Positions 6,072 to 12,378 of a stretch of DNA of 12,378 bases are shown piece after piece (within the stretch, counting starts at the first letter, position 1; each line of letters begins with the position of its first letter). This stretch comes from JANMEB01 sp041740495 (lineage in GTDB: Bacteria; Planctomycetota; Planctomycetia; Pirellulales; Pirellulaceae): positions 1 through 12,378 of the forward strand of contig JBGSLW010000104.1 of NCBI GenBank assembly GCA_041740495.1, in the 5' to 3' direction. The notes under the pieces are model-generated. The model was not told the DNA's origin and ran no database searches. It saw only the letters and a list, made by a program, of their open reading frames with translations. A program made the translations under genes and the position numbers.

Positions 6072-9000
6072 ATGTTCACCTCTCCTGGGTCCACCCCTTC
6101 TGGCCGCTCCCATCGGCAACGTTCGAACCCGATTCAGACCAATCGGAGCAAGGCACCTCACGCCGTGGATGCGAATCCGTTAGAAATTGAACAGCTCGAA
6201 TCGCGGCAGATGCTGTCGAGCGTCGTACTGAGCAACGCCCAATTGGTGGACACGGCAGTCGACTATTTGCGGACCCACGCGGCCGATTACGGGTTGGTTC
6301 CGCAGGACTTGAACGAATTCGTGGTGACCGACCAATACACCACGAAAGGGCTGGACATCAGCCACATCTATTTGCGGCAACGGCACAATGGCCTGGAAGT
6401 TCGCAACGCGAACTTCAATGTCAACGTGCGATTGGATGGCGAAGTCGTCAGTGCGGGCAATCGCTTTGTGTCCGGCGTCTGGGACGACCAATATTCCGTG
6501 GTGCCGAAGCTGAGCGCAGCCGATGCTTTGGGGCGCGTCATTTCGCAGTATGGCTGGAACTCGGAAAAGTCGCCGATGGTGATTTCCAGTTCGACCGGGG
6601 TCGAGCGCAGTGGGCAGATGACCCCGGGCGACGTCGCCGTGCAGAACATCAACTACCGGTTGGATTATGTTCCGGTGGAAGGGGGGCTGGAGCTGGCGTG
6701 GACGTTCGAGATTCGCCGCCCGCACGGCGAGGCTTGGTACAACTCCAGTTTTAGCGCGACCGACGGCAGTCTGTTGTTGGAATCCAACTGGATCGACCAC
6801 GCGGTCTACAACGTGCTGGACCGACCGATCGATAGCCCGTTGTTCGGTAGTCAGTCGTTGGTGGTCGACCCGAACGATCGAATTGTCTCGCCGTATGGGT
6901 GGCACGACATGGATGGGATTCCTGGGATCGATCGGTTCGATACCAGCGGAAACAACGTGTACGCCCAGATCGATCGCTTTGCCACGGATGCCGGGAACGG
7001 ATTTCGCTCGCAGGGCGGGGTCAACCTCGAGTTCTTTGGGACGTACAACTTTGGGGCCAATCCGGTTTCCAGTGCCGATGCGGTGACGACCAATTTGTTC
7101 TATTGGAACAACTTGCTGCACGACATCCATTATCAATACGGGTTCGATGAATCCGCTGGAAACTTCCAGTTCAACAACTACGGCAACGGCGGTGTGGGGA
7201 ACGATGCCGTTCAGGCGGACGCCCAATACGGAGCGCGGTTGGGTATGCGCGACAACGCATTTTTCGCGACACCGCCCGACGGTCAGAACCCTCAAATGTC
7301 GATGCTCGAGTGGACCTTCACGCTGCCACGGCGCGACAGCAGCTTTGAGAACACCATTATTGTCCACGAGTTTGGACATGGGGTTTCCAATCGGCTGACG
7401 GGCGGGCCATCGAATGCGGATGCGTTGGAAGATGTCCAGAGCTTGGCGATGGGCGAAGGCTGGAGCGACTTCTATGCATTGATGATCAATCAAACGGCGT
7501 CGGATCGCGCCAACGACGCGTATCCGTTGGGGAACTGGGTGCTGGGAGACGATTTGATTCTTACCCCTGGGATTCGCAGGGTGTTTTATAGCTTCAATTT
7601 GAACATCGATCCGCATACGTTTGCCGCGTACAACGCAAGCCAGGAGTCGCACGACGCCGGCGAAATTTGGGCGTCGGCCCTCTGGGATCTCAACTGGCTT
7701 CTGATCAACGGCCGCCAAGGTCAACCGGGCAGTCCCGGATTTGCGGGTCATGGATTTGACTCGGACATTTACAACGGGGATGGCGGCAACAACATCGCCC
7801 TGCAGTTGGTGATGGACGGGATGAAGCTGCAGCCGTCGAATCCCTCCTTCCTGGAAGCGCGCAACGCGATCTTGCTGGCGGACCAGTTGCGGTACGGCGG
7901 GGAGAACCAACGGGCGATTTGGGCCGCGTTCGCCCGTCGCGGGATGGGGATCAACGCGCAGGACGGTGGCAGCCGGTCGCGGACCGTGATCGAAGATTTC
8001 GAGGAACCGACCCTGTCCAATGGTCAGCTGGATTTCAGCCGGGATTCCTATACGATTGGTGGCGGCGGTGGCGCCGGCACGGTGGTCGTGAACCTGTTCG
8101 AAACGGACTTGATCAATACCGGTTCGGTCGACGTGCAGATCGAATCCAACGGTGGGGACATCGAAACGGTGACTTTGACCGAAGTGAGTCCGGCGAACTT
8201 CCGCGGGAGTATCGACTTGGCGCGGGCCCCGATCTTTTTCGACGACGGGACGATGCACGTTCGCGGTGGGGATACGATCACCGTGACGTACTTCGACGAC
8301 GACGTCGGCAACGGCCAATCGGGCGAAGTGACCGACACCGCCACCATCAGCGGCGGCGATACATTCGTGGGTTCGGTCACGTACACCTCGGCGGCGGCCG
8401 TTGCCATCCCGGGGAATTCGACGGTCGTCTCGACCATTGCCGTGCCGGATGTGTTCAGCGTGGCGGACATCAATATCAACTTGAATATCACGCAGCCCAA
8501 TACCAGTTCGCTGCGGCTGACGTTGATCGGCCCGAACGACCAACGGGTGTTGTTGGCGGGGAATGTCGGGAACGGGCAGAATTTCATCGGCACCAACTTC
8601 GACGACGACAACGACGCCATGGGGAATCCGTGGCCGGCGATCGCCACGGGCGCGGCGCCCTTCACCGGTACCTTTCGGCCGCAGGAATTGCTTTCCCTGA
8701 TGGATGGGATCCCCGCCAACGGAAATTGGAAATTGGAAGTCGTCAACAACGCCAACGCGGGTGGGACGATCAACAGCTGGTCGATCACGATCTTCAACGC
8801 CAACTTTGCCCCGCGGCGATTTGACTTTGGCTGGCCGCTGCCGATCCAACCGGTGGCGAATGGCTTCACGGCCGTCTCCACCGACGTGTACAACCCGACC
8901 GACGGGTATGGTTGGCAAGCGGATCTCACCAAGCTGCGGGCGCTGATGCGGCTGGACGGTACCGCGTTGTCGCAAGATTTCGTGTTCGCGGCCAAGAAGA

Positions 9001-9962
9001 CTTTTCTGGTCGATGTCCCGAACGGCGTCTACGACGTGACGATGTACGTCGGCGATACGCTGATCGCTCGCGACGACATGGGGCTTTACCTGGAAGGCGC
9101 TCTGCGGGATGTGGTGGACACGGCGCCCGGCGAAATTGCGACTCGAATTTTCCGAGTCACAGTCACCGACGGTCGCTTGACCGTGGCCTTGAAGGACCTG
9201 GGGGGAGCGGATTCGTTCGTCGCCCTGGTCGGTTTGGAACTCGAAGAGGTCAACCGTCAACAGTTCGATTTCGGCGCGGCCGGATCTCCCGTCGCCAACG
9301 GCTATACCGCCATCAATGCCACGGCCTATTCTGCACAGCTCGGCTACGGCTGGCGAAACGACGCGGTCGGCTTGACCGCGGTCGATCGCGGCGTCGGTTC
9401 GGCCCTGAATCGCGACCTCAACCTGGTCGAATCCGGGACGTTTTCCGCGAAGGTTCCGGTGGGATCGTACCGCGTCTCCGTCACGTACGGCGATCCGTTG
9501 TTTGAGCGCGATCTGATGGGCGTGTTTATCGAAGGCACCTATCGTGGATTTGTGTCGACGACAGCCGGCCAGACGCGACGAGTCAACTACACGGCCGATG
9601 TGATCGACGGCGAACTGACGATCTTCTTCCAGGATCTTGGTGGTTCGGATAGTTTTGTCGCTATCGTCGCCATGGAGATCTCCCCGAGTTCGGGCGGAGG
9701 GGGCGGGCCAATTTGGGCGGGAGGATCCGCTGCCGATGGCCTGCAGGCCGACACCCAGCGCGGAAACACACTCGGCGAGATCCCGCTCAAACTCGCCGGT
9801 GCTTTGCCGGAGTTACCGGGGACGGCATCCGCAAGTCGCCAAGAGCCGAGCAGCTTGTCGGCGGGACTGGATTTCTCGTTCTACGCTCCACCGGCAATTC
9901 AATCCGCCGAGAAGTCGAACGAGATCGATGCGGTCGGCGGCAAGGTCAGCCTCCGCGTATAG
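6072..9962 (+). CDS. Secreted M36 (fungalysin-type) zinc metalloprotease with C-terminal beta-sandwich modules
   Basis: Encodes 1296 residues. A basic, Ser-rich N-terminus leads to LEQLESRQMLS (about 42-52), the LExLExR-type motif seen at the start of many exported planctomycete proteins. A propeptide region resembling FTP lies at about 60-190. The M36 catalytic domain (about 270-640) has HEFGH with ligands His432 and His436 and catalytic Glu433, the third ligand Glu462 in GEGWSD, and the later HDAGEIWASALWDL block. After it come an Ig/cadherin-like module (about 654-765, with VRGGDTITVTYFDDD), a P-domain (proprotein convertase type, about 770-914) and two tandem galactose-binding-like modules, each opening with FDFG (917-1060 and 1065-1212). 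A Gly-rich linker and a tail of about 80 residues follow. The ATG at 6072 has AAAGG at 6061-6064 seven bases upstream and puts the export motif near the N-terminus. It is likely secreted, auto-processed and used in extracellular protein breakdown. The gene stands alone, flanked by palindromes; no PEP-CTERM anchor was seen. Confidence 0.9.
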   Translation: MFTSPGSTPSGRSHRQRSNPIQTNRSKAPHAVDANPLEIEQLESRQMLSSVVLSNAQLVDTAVDYLRTHAADYGLVPQDLNEFVVTDQYTTKGLDISHIYLRQRHNGLEVRNANFNVNVRLDGEVVSAGNRFVSGVWDDQYSVVPKLSAADALGRVISQYGWNSEKSPMVISSSTGVERSGQMTPGDVAVQNINYRLDYVPVEGGLELAWTFEIRRPHGEAWYNSSFSATDGSLLLESNWIDHAVYNVLDRPIDSPLFGSQSLVVDPNDRIVSPYGWHDMDGIPGIDRFDTSGNNVYAQIDRFATDAGNGFRSQGGVNLEFFGTYNFGANPVSSADAVTTNLFYWNNLLHDIHYQYGFDESAGNFQFNNYGNGGVGNDAVQADAQYGARLGMRDNAFFATPPDGQNPQMSMLEWTFTLPRRDSSFENTIIVHEFGHGVSNRLTGGPSNADALEDVQSLAMGEGWSDFYALMINQTASDRANDAYPLGNWVLGDDLILTPGIRRVFYSFNLNIDPHTFAAYNASQESHDAGEIWASALWDLNWLLINGRQGQPGSPGFAGHGFDSDIYNGDGGNNIALQLVMDGMKLQPSNPSFLEARNAILLADQLRYGGENQRAIWAAFARRGMGINAQDGGSRSRTVIEDFEEPTLSNGQLDFSRDSYTIGGGGGAGTVVVNLFETDLINTGSVDVQIESNGGDIETVTLTEVSPANFRGSIDLARAPIFFDDGTMHVRGGDTITVTYFDDDVGNGQSGEVTDTATISGGDTFVGSVTYTSAAAVAIPGNSTVVSTIAVPDVFSVADININLNITQPNTSSLRLTLIGPNDQRVLLAGNVGNGQNFIGTNFDDDNDAMGNPWPAIATGAAPFTGTFRPQELLSLMDGIPANGNWKLEVVNNANAGGTINSWSITIFNANFAPRRFDFGWPLPIQPVANGFTAVSTDVYNPTDGYGWQADLTKLRALMRLDGTALSQDFVFAAKKTFLVDVPNGVYDVTMYVGDTLIARDDMGLYLEGALRDVVDTAPGEIATRIFRVTVTDGRLTVALKDLGGADSFVALVGLELEEVNRQQFDFGAAGSPVANGYTAINATAYSAQLGYGWRNDAVGLTAVDRGVGSALNRDLNLVESGTFSAKVPVGSYRVSVTYGDPLFERDLMGVFIEGTYRGFVSTTAGQTRRVNYTADVIDGELTIFFQDLGGSDSFVAIVAMEISPSSGGGGGPIWAGGSAADGLQADTQRGNTLGEIPLKLAGALPELPGTASASRQEPSSLSAGLDFSFYAPPAIQSAEKSNEIDAVGGKVSLRV

Positions 9963-9973
9963 TCTTGCAGAGT

Positions 9974-9997
9974 AGAGCAATTGTCCTCAATTGCTCT
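9974..9997. repeat. 24-bp palindrome, 10-4-10 (right copy, inverted)
   Basis: Arms AGAGCAATTG and CAATTGCTCT enclose the loop TCCT, making this the exact reverse complement of 5664-5687. It starts 11 bases after the protease stop codon and is followed by a weakly T-rich CTTGCTTTC. It may end or protect the protease transcript, or belong to a dispersed repeat family. Confidence 0.75.
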
Positions 9998-10041
9998 CTT
10001 GCTTTCGCTGCGCAAACACCGTTGCCACGGCCGGGCTCTAT

Positions 10042-10068
10042 GCAGCGCTCATAGAAAGCAGCGCTCAT
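10042..10068. repeat. Short direct repeat GCAGCGCTCAT
   Basis: The 11-mer GCAGCGCTCAT occurs at 10042-10052 and 10058-10068, a 16-base period, in the spacer between the convergent protease and rpmE2 genes. AGCGCT inside each unit is itself palindromic. Its role is unknown. Confidence 0.45.
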
Positions 10069-10125
10069 GCAAAAGAACGTCGTTGAGCCGTCAGCCGGTG
10101 GCGTGCACGAGCGTACTACGTAGCG

Positions 10126-10146
10126 GAACAGTTGAGACAACTGTTC
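10126..10146. repeat. 21-bp hairpin, 9-3-9 family (copy 3), downstream of rpmE2
   Basis: Perfect arms GAACAGTTG and CAACTGTTC enclose the loop AGA. It lies 4 bases beyond the rpmE2 stop codon (minus strand), mirroring the copy 7 bases beyond secDF. The position suggests a transcript end or 3'-end protection, but there is no T-tract for a classical intrinsic terminator. Confidence 0.65.
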
Positions 10147-10150
10147 TGCG

Positions 10151-10417
10151 TTACTTCTTGTCGCTCTTCTTATACGAGTCGCCGAACTTCTTGCGGAATT
10201 TCTCGACGCGACCCATCGTGTCGACGAATTGTTGTCGGCCCGTGTAGAAAGGGTGCGATGCCGAAGAGATATCGACGTAGACGACAGGGTACTCGTTGCC
10301 GTCTTCCCAGCGGATCGTTTCCTTGCTGGTGATGGTCGATCGAGTCAACACAGCGAAATCGGCCGTTTTGTCTTTGAACACGACCGGCCGGTAATTGGGA
10401 TGGATGCCGTCTTTCAT
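10151..10417 (-). CDS. rpmE2: Type B 50S ribosomal protein L31
   Basis: An 88-residue basic protein of the large ribosomal subunit that helps bridge the two subunits. It has the type B signature: MKDGIHPNYRPVVFKD at the start, LTRSTITSKETI, then SSASHPFYTGRQQFVDTMGRVEKFRKKFG, ending in a Lys-rich tail. It contains no cysteine, so it is the zinc-free form; type A L31 carries a CxxC zinc site. In bacteria with both forms the type B copy often takes over under zinc limitation; whether this genome also has a type A gene cannot be seen here. The ATG at 10417 places the conserved MK-GIHP motif at the N-terminus. A weak GGAA lies nine bases upstream. It sits 71 bases after ribBA on the same strand, with a candidate promoter of its own. 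Confidence 0.95.
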   Translation of the reverse strand: MKDGIHPNYRPVVFKDKTADFAVLTRSTITSKETIRWEDGNEYPVVYVDISSASHPFYTGRQQFVDTMGRVEKFRKKFGDSYKKSDKK

Positions 10418-10452
10418 CGTTGATCATTCCGCGGGTAATTTAGGGAAGGAAA

Positions 10453-10481
10453 AATGTAGCAGATTCCTTGCGATTCGCCAA
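10453..10481 (-). promoter_or_regulatory. Candidate promoter for rpmE2
   Basis: Read on the minus strand, TTGGCG (10481-10476) and TACATT (10458-10453) are separated by 17 bases. They fit sigma70-type boxes at 4/6 and 4-5/6. The site lies between the ribBA stop and the rpmE2 start. It would allow rpmE2 transcription apart from ribBA. No Zur-like operator was recognised by eye. Confidence 0.42.
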
Positions 10482-10488
10482 GGACCGG

Positions 10489-11760
10489 TCAATTTTCACG
10501 GGATGGGCTGGCCGGTTTGACCAGCAATTCCTCTGGGAGCAGATGGCCTAATTTATCCCGTTTGGTGCTGAGGTACTGGAAATTGTAGCTGTGGACGGGG
10601 GGGACGAGCGGGATCTGGTCGACCACCTGCAAATTGAATCCCCTCAAGTTGAAGGCCTCGGCCTTCTTCGGGTTGTTGGTAAGCAAGCGAATTTCCCTCA
10701 GCCCCAGGGCCTTGAGCACCTGGATTCCCACGCCATAGTCTCGCATATCGGCTTTGAAGCCCAAGGCATGGTTGGCTTCGACGGTGTCCAGTCCGCTGTC
10801 CTGCAGTTGGTAGGCTTTGATTTTTTCTCGCAGCCCGATGCCGCGTCCTTCTTGGGGGAGGTAGACCAGCACGCCGCAACCTTCCGCGCCGAGCATTTCC
10901 AGCGCCAGTCGCAACTGGTCTCCGCAATCGCAGCGAAGCGACTCCAACAAGTCCCCCGTCACGCAACTGGAGTGCATCCGCACCAGGGGCGGACGTTCGC
11001 CATGCGCCACATCCCCCATGACCAGGGCGATCGGCTGTTGATCTTCGTATTTCACGTCAAAGGCGTGGACGCGAAACAGGCCGTATCGGGTGGGCAAGTC
11101 GGCGACGGCGCTGATCGATACCAGTTGTTCGTTGGCCTGGCGAAACGCGAGCAAGTCTTCGATCGTGATGATATGCAATTGGTGCTTTCGAGCGATCCGA
11201 ACCAAGGTATCGCGCGTGGCGCGGTCGCCGTCGTCATCGAGGATTTCGCAGAGGACGCCGGCGGGCTGCAGTCCCGCCATCCGCGCGAGATCGACGGCGG
11301 CTTCGGTATGCCCGGCGCGGCGCAACACCCCTCCCTCTTTGGCCAAGAGCAAATGCACATGGCCGGGGCGGACGAAGTCGTCGGCGCGGCTGGACGGATC
11401 GGCGATCGCCCTCACGCAGGTCGCTCGCTCGTCCGCGGTGATCCCGGTTTTGGCCGTCTTATGGTCGAGCGGCGTCATGAAGGCGGTCCGCAGCGGCGCC
11501 GTGTTGTGCTCGACCAATGGCTGCAGCTGCAATCGTTTGGCGGTCTCCGGCAGGATCGGCATGCAGAAATCCCCTCGGCCGCTCAACACCAGGTTGATCG
11601 TGGCGGGGGTCGCCAGTTCGGCTGCGCAGATGAAGTCCCCTTCGTTTTCACGATCTTCGTCGTCGACCACAATCACGACATCGCCGCGCTTTATCGCCTC
11701 GATCGCATCCGGTATTTTGGAAAACGGGGACTCCGCGTTAGAATTGGCTTCGTTGTTCAT
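10489..11760 (-). CDS. ribBA: Bifunctional riboflavin enzyme: DHBP synthase / GTP cyclohydrolase II
   Basis: A 423-residue cytoplasmic enzyme catalysing both entry steps of riboflavin synthesis. The N-terminal RibB half (about 1-205) makes 3,4-dihydroxy-2-butanone 4-phosphate from ribulose 5-phosphate. It shows VDDEDRENEGDFICAAE (32-48), RPGHVHLL and GGVLRRAGHTEAAVDLARMAGL, broken here only by normal family variation. The RibA half (about 206-410) opens GTP to the pyrimidine precursor. It keeps the three zinc cysteines Cys266, Cys277 and Cys279 (SSC...LRCDCGDQL), then PQEGRGIGLREK, DTVEANHALGF and LLTNNPKK. The residue before the first zinc cysteine is Ser265, where many RibA proteins have Glu (HSEC). 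Length and order match standard RibBA fusions. The ATG at 11760 has a GGAA 11 bases upstream. A good promoter lies about 100 bases upstream; the leader shows no recognisable FMN riboswitch. rpmE2 follows 71 bases downstream on the same strand. Confidence 0.97.
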   Translation of the reverse strand: MNNEANSNAESPFSKIPDAIEAIKRGDVVIVVDDEDRENEGDFICAAELATPATINLVLSGRGDFCMPILPETAKRLQLQPLVEHNTAPLRTAFMTPLDHKTAKTGITADERATCVRAIADPSSRADDFVRPGHVHLLLAKEGGVLRRAGHTEAAVDLARMAGLQPAGVLCEILDDDGDRATRDTLVRIARKHQLHIITIEDLLAFRQANEQLVSISAVADLPTRYGLFRVHAFDVKYEDQQPIALVMGDVAHGERPPLVRMHSSCVTGDLLESLRCDCGDQLRLALEMLGAEGCGVLVYLPQEGRGIGLREKIKAYQLQDSGLDTVEANHALGFKADMRDYGVGIQVLKALGLREIRLLTNNPKKAEAFNLRGFNLQVVDQIPLVPPVHSYNFQYLSTKRDKLGHLLPEELLVKPASPSREN

Positions 11761-11866
11761 AAGACGCTGGTTTCCATCAAGAAAAAAGGCTCTGCGCGAA
11801 TGAAACCGGCATGTGCGCCGAGTGTTTTCGCGAAGTCGGTGGCTGGCGGCCCACCATTGCTGCCTA

Positions 11867-11895
11867 ATTATAGGCGTGAACGGTCAGTTCTCCAA
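11867..11895 (-). promoter_or_regulatory. Promoter of ribBA
   Basis: On the minus strand TTGGAG (11895-11890), a 17-base spacer and a perfect TATAAT (11872-11867) form a strong sigma70-type match at -10 and a partial one at -35. Transcription would start near 11860, leaving a leader of about 100 bases before the ATG at 11760. I see no FMN riboswitch core in this leader. Confidence 0.6.
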
Positions 11896-11909
11896 AGCCG
11901 CGGGACAAC

Positions 11910-11945
11910 GGACGGTGGTGCGACGGGGGGTGGTGCGACAGGGGG
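11910..11945. repeat. 15-bp tandem repeat, block A
   Basis: Two full units, GGACGGTGGTGCGAC (11910-11924) and GGGGGGTGGTGCGAC (11925-11939), plus a partial G-rich unit. The GGTGGTGCGAC core is the same as in the array at 12032-12105. Confidence 0.6.
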
Positions 11946-11948
11946 GTA

Positions 11949-11969
11949 GCCTGGCCTTGTAGGCCGGGC
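11949..11969. repeat. 21-bp hairpin, 9-3-9 architecture
   Basis: Arms GCCTGGCCT and AGGCCGGGC around TGT, with one T:G wobble. The arms differ from the GAACNGTTG family, but the 9-3-9 layout is the same. Confidence 0.5.
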
Positions 11970-12005
11970 GTGTGAACAGAGAGTTGCGATTGGGGGGTTC
12001 ACGGT

Positions 12006-12024
12006 CACGGCTTACAAAGCCGTG
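12006..12024. repeat. Hairpin CACGGCTT-ACA-AAGCCGTG (copy 1)
   Basis: Perfect 8-bp arms with loop ACA; the outer pair T12005-G12025 would add a wobble. The same 19 bases, and GTAC-type flanking sequence on the right, recur at 12135-12153. Confidence 0.65.
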
Positions 12025-12031
12025 GTACAAC

Positions 12032-12105
12032 GGAAGGTGTTACAACGGGGGCGATTCGACGGAAGGTGGTGCGATTGAAGGTGGTGCGACGGAAGGTGGT
12101 GAATC
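12032..12105. repeat. 15-bp tandem repeat, block B
   Basis: Five consecutive units of 15, 14, 15, 15 and 15 bases with consensus GGAAGGTGGTGCGAC. The third, fourth and fifth units (12061-12105) are nearly identical. The array directly follows the hairpin at 12006-12024. It is a candidate length-variable locus. Confidence 0.7.
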
Positions 12106-12134
12106 TGTAGACGAACGAAACCGTGCACCTAGGA

Positions 12135-12153
12135 CACGGCTTACAAAGCCGTG
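12135..12153. repeat. Hairpin CACGGCTT-ACA-AAGCCGTG (copy 2)
   Basis: Identical in all 19 bases to 12006-12024, lying in the same orientation 129 bases downstream. The following bases GTAC also match before the copies diverge. Confidence 0.65.
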
Positions 12154-12202
12154 GTACGGGTGAAGCCCTTCCTTTCTGTGACTTGAAAGATATACGTTGG
12201 AT

Positions 12203-12378
12203 ATGGCGCGTTCGCTATTGCTCACTCGACGATTCGATCGACCGCGACTTTTTCGCGCGGACGACTGCGTGGCGGCCTGGATCGTGTCGTTCCGCGGGCT
12301 GGGTGGGTGCTCCGCGTTCGTGCTCGGGTGGCTCGGAGGAATAGCGAGTTCGGCGGCCGGACAAACGCAGCTCGCGCC
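12203..12378 (+). CDS. Probable exported protein, 3' end beyond the window
   Basis: The frame is open from a stop at 12179-12181 to the window end, with 58 full codons after the ATG at 12203. The visible part has a basic start (MARSLLLTRR) and later a hydrophobic run CSAFVLGWLGGIASSAAGQT, which looks like a signal peptide core with a small-residue cleavage site. A GTG start at 12284 would give a more compact signal peptide beginning MSFRGLGG and is equally possible. There is no strong ribosome binding site before either start. No domain can be recognised from this fragment. The reality of the gene is a moderate inference based on the open frame and signal-like segment. Confidence 0.4.
   Translation, partial: MARSLLLTRRFDRPRLFRADDCVAAWIVSFRGLGGCSAFVLGWLGGIASSAAGQTQLA

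Larger units (their letters stand above)
11896..12202. other. Non-coding repeat patch
   Basis: About 300 bases upstream of the divergent ribBA promoter consist largely of repeats. They include G-rich 15-bp tandem units at 11910-11945 and 12032-12105, and hairpins at 11949-11969, 12006-12024 and 12135-12153. The block CAAAGCCG plus downstream units appears three times in diverged form (about 11893, 12015 and 12144). Short open frames here translate to repeat-derived peptides (LTKPWY twice, then Glu-Gly-Gly runs) and show no sign of being genes. Confidence 0.65.

Noticed and set aside
6180..9260. Long minus-strand open frame (1026 codons) opposite the protease gene
   Set aside because: It mirrors the protease reading frame and gives a low-complexity Arg/His/Val/Asp-rich product; the plus strand carries intact M36 motifs.
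5664..9997. Insertion sequence or composite transposon around the protease gene
   Set aside because: No transposase or integrase and no target-site duplication were seen; the flanking elements are self-palindromes, so they are poor terminal inverted repeats. Kept only as a finding on repeat placement.
11761..11866. FMN riboswitch in the ribBA leader
   Set aside because: The leader is only about 100 bases and I do not see the conserved FMN aptamer start (AGGGGCAGGGTGAAA-like) or its pairing pattern.
10591..11949. Plus-strand open frame (452 codons) opposite ribBA
   Set aside because: Shadow of ribBA; the minus strand shows every RibB and RibA motif.
11907..12105. CRISPR array
   Set aside because: Repeat units are 15 bases and directly adjacent with no unique spacers of regular length; no cas genes are present.
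11972..12163. Small plus-strand frame with LTKPWY twice and Glu-Gly-Gly repeats
   Set aside because: The peptide is produced entirely by the hairpin and 15-bp DNA repeats; no ribosome binding site and no conserved protein feature. Best read as non-coding repeat DNA.

Overview
The window looks like chromosomal DNA of a planctomycete, probably of the Pirellulales type. Three things suggest this: a GC-rich sequence, a single-chain SecD-SecF fusion with a long proline-rich insert, and a large secreted protease whose N-terminus carries the LExLExR-type motif common on big exported planctomycete proteins. The taxonomic call is an inference; there is no rRNA or tRNA gene here to confirm it.

Left part (2-5610, + strand): the 3' end of a degenerate response-regulator receiver protein overlaps tgt (tRNA-guanine transglycosylase) by an ATGA. 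yajC and a fused secDF follow. The order tgt-yajC-secD-secF is a widely conserved bacterial arrangement linking a tRNA modification enzyme with the accessory part of the Sec translocase. In this copy Tgt has lost its zinc-binding cysteines. SecDF carries an extra N-terminal membrane helix and a long low-complexity insert between two apparent copies of the SecF extracytoplasmic domain.

Middle part (5611-10150): a gene-poor stretch full of perfect or near-perfect palindromes leads into a 1296-residue secreted M36 (fungalysin-type) metalloprotease. Its C-terminal half is a chain of beta-sandwich modules ending in two tandem FDFG domains. The same 24-bp palindrome lies on both sides of this gene in opposite orientation, and a second hairpin family (9-bp arms, 3-nt loop) recurs at gene ends.

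Right part (10151-11895, - strand): ribBA (bifunctional riboflavin entry enzyme) with a good sigma70-type promoter, then rpmE2 (type B, cysteine-free ribosomal protein L31) with its own candidate promoter. The two genes converge with the protease gene across a hairpin-containing spacer.

Far right (11896-12378): a non-coding repeat patch of 15-bp tandem units and AAGCCGTG-type hairpins in three diverged copies, then the start of a probable exported protein that runs off the window.

No CRISPR array, transposase, integrase, tRNA or rRNA was seen. Most genes are housekeeping. The less ordinary content is the altered Tgt and SecDF, the modular protease, and the palindromic and tandem repeat families.
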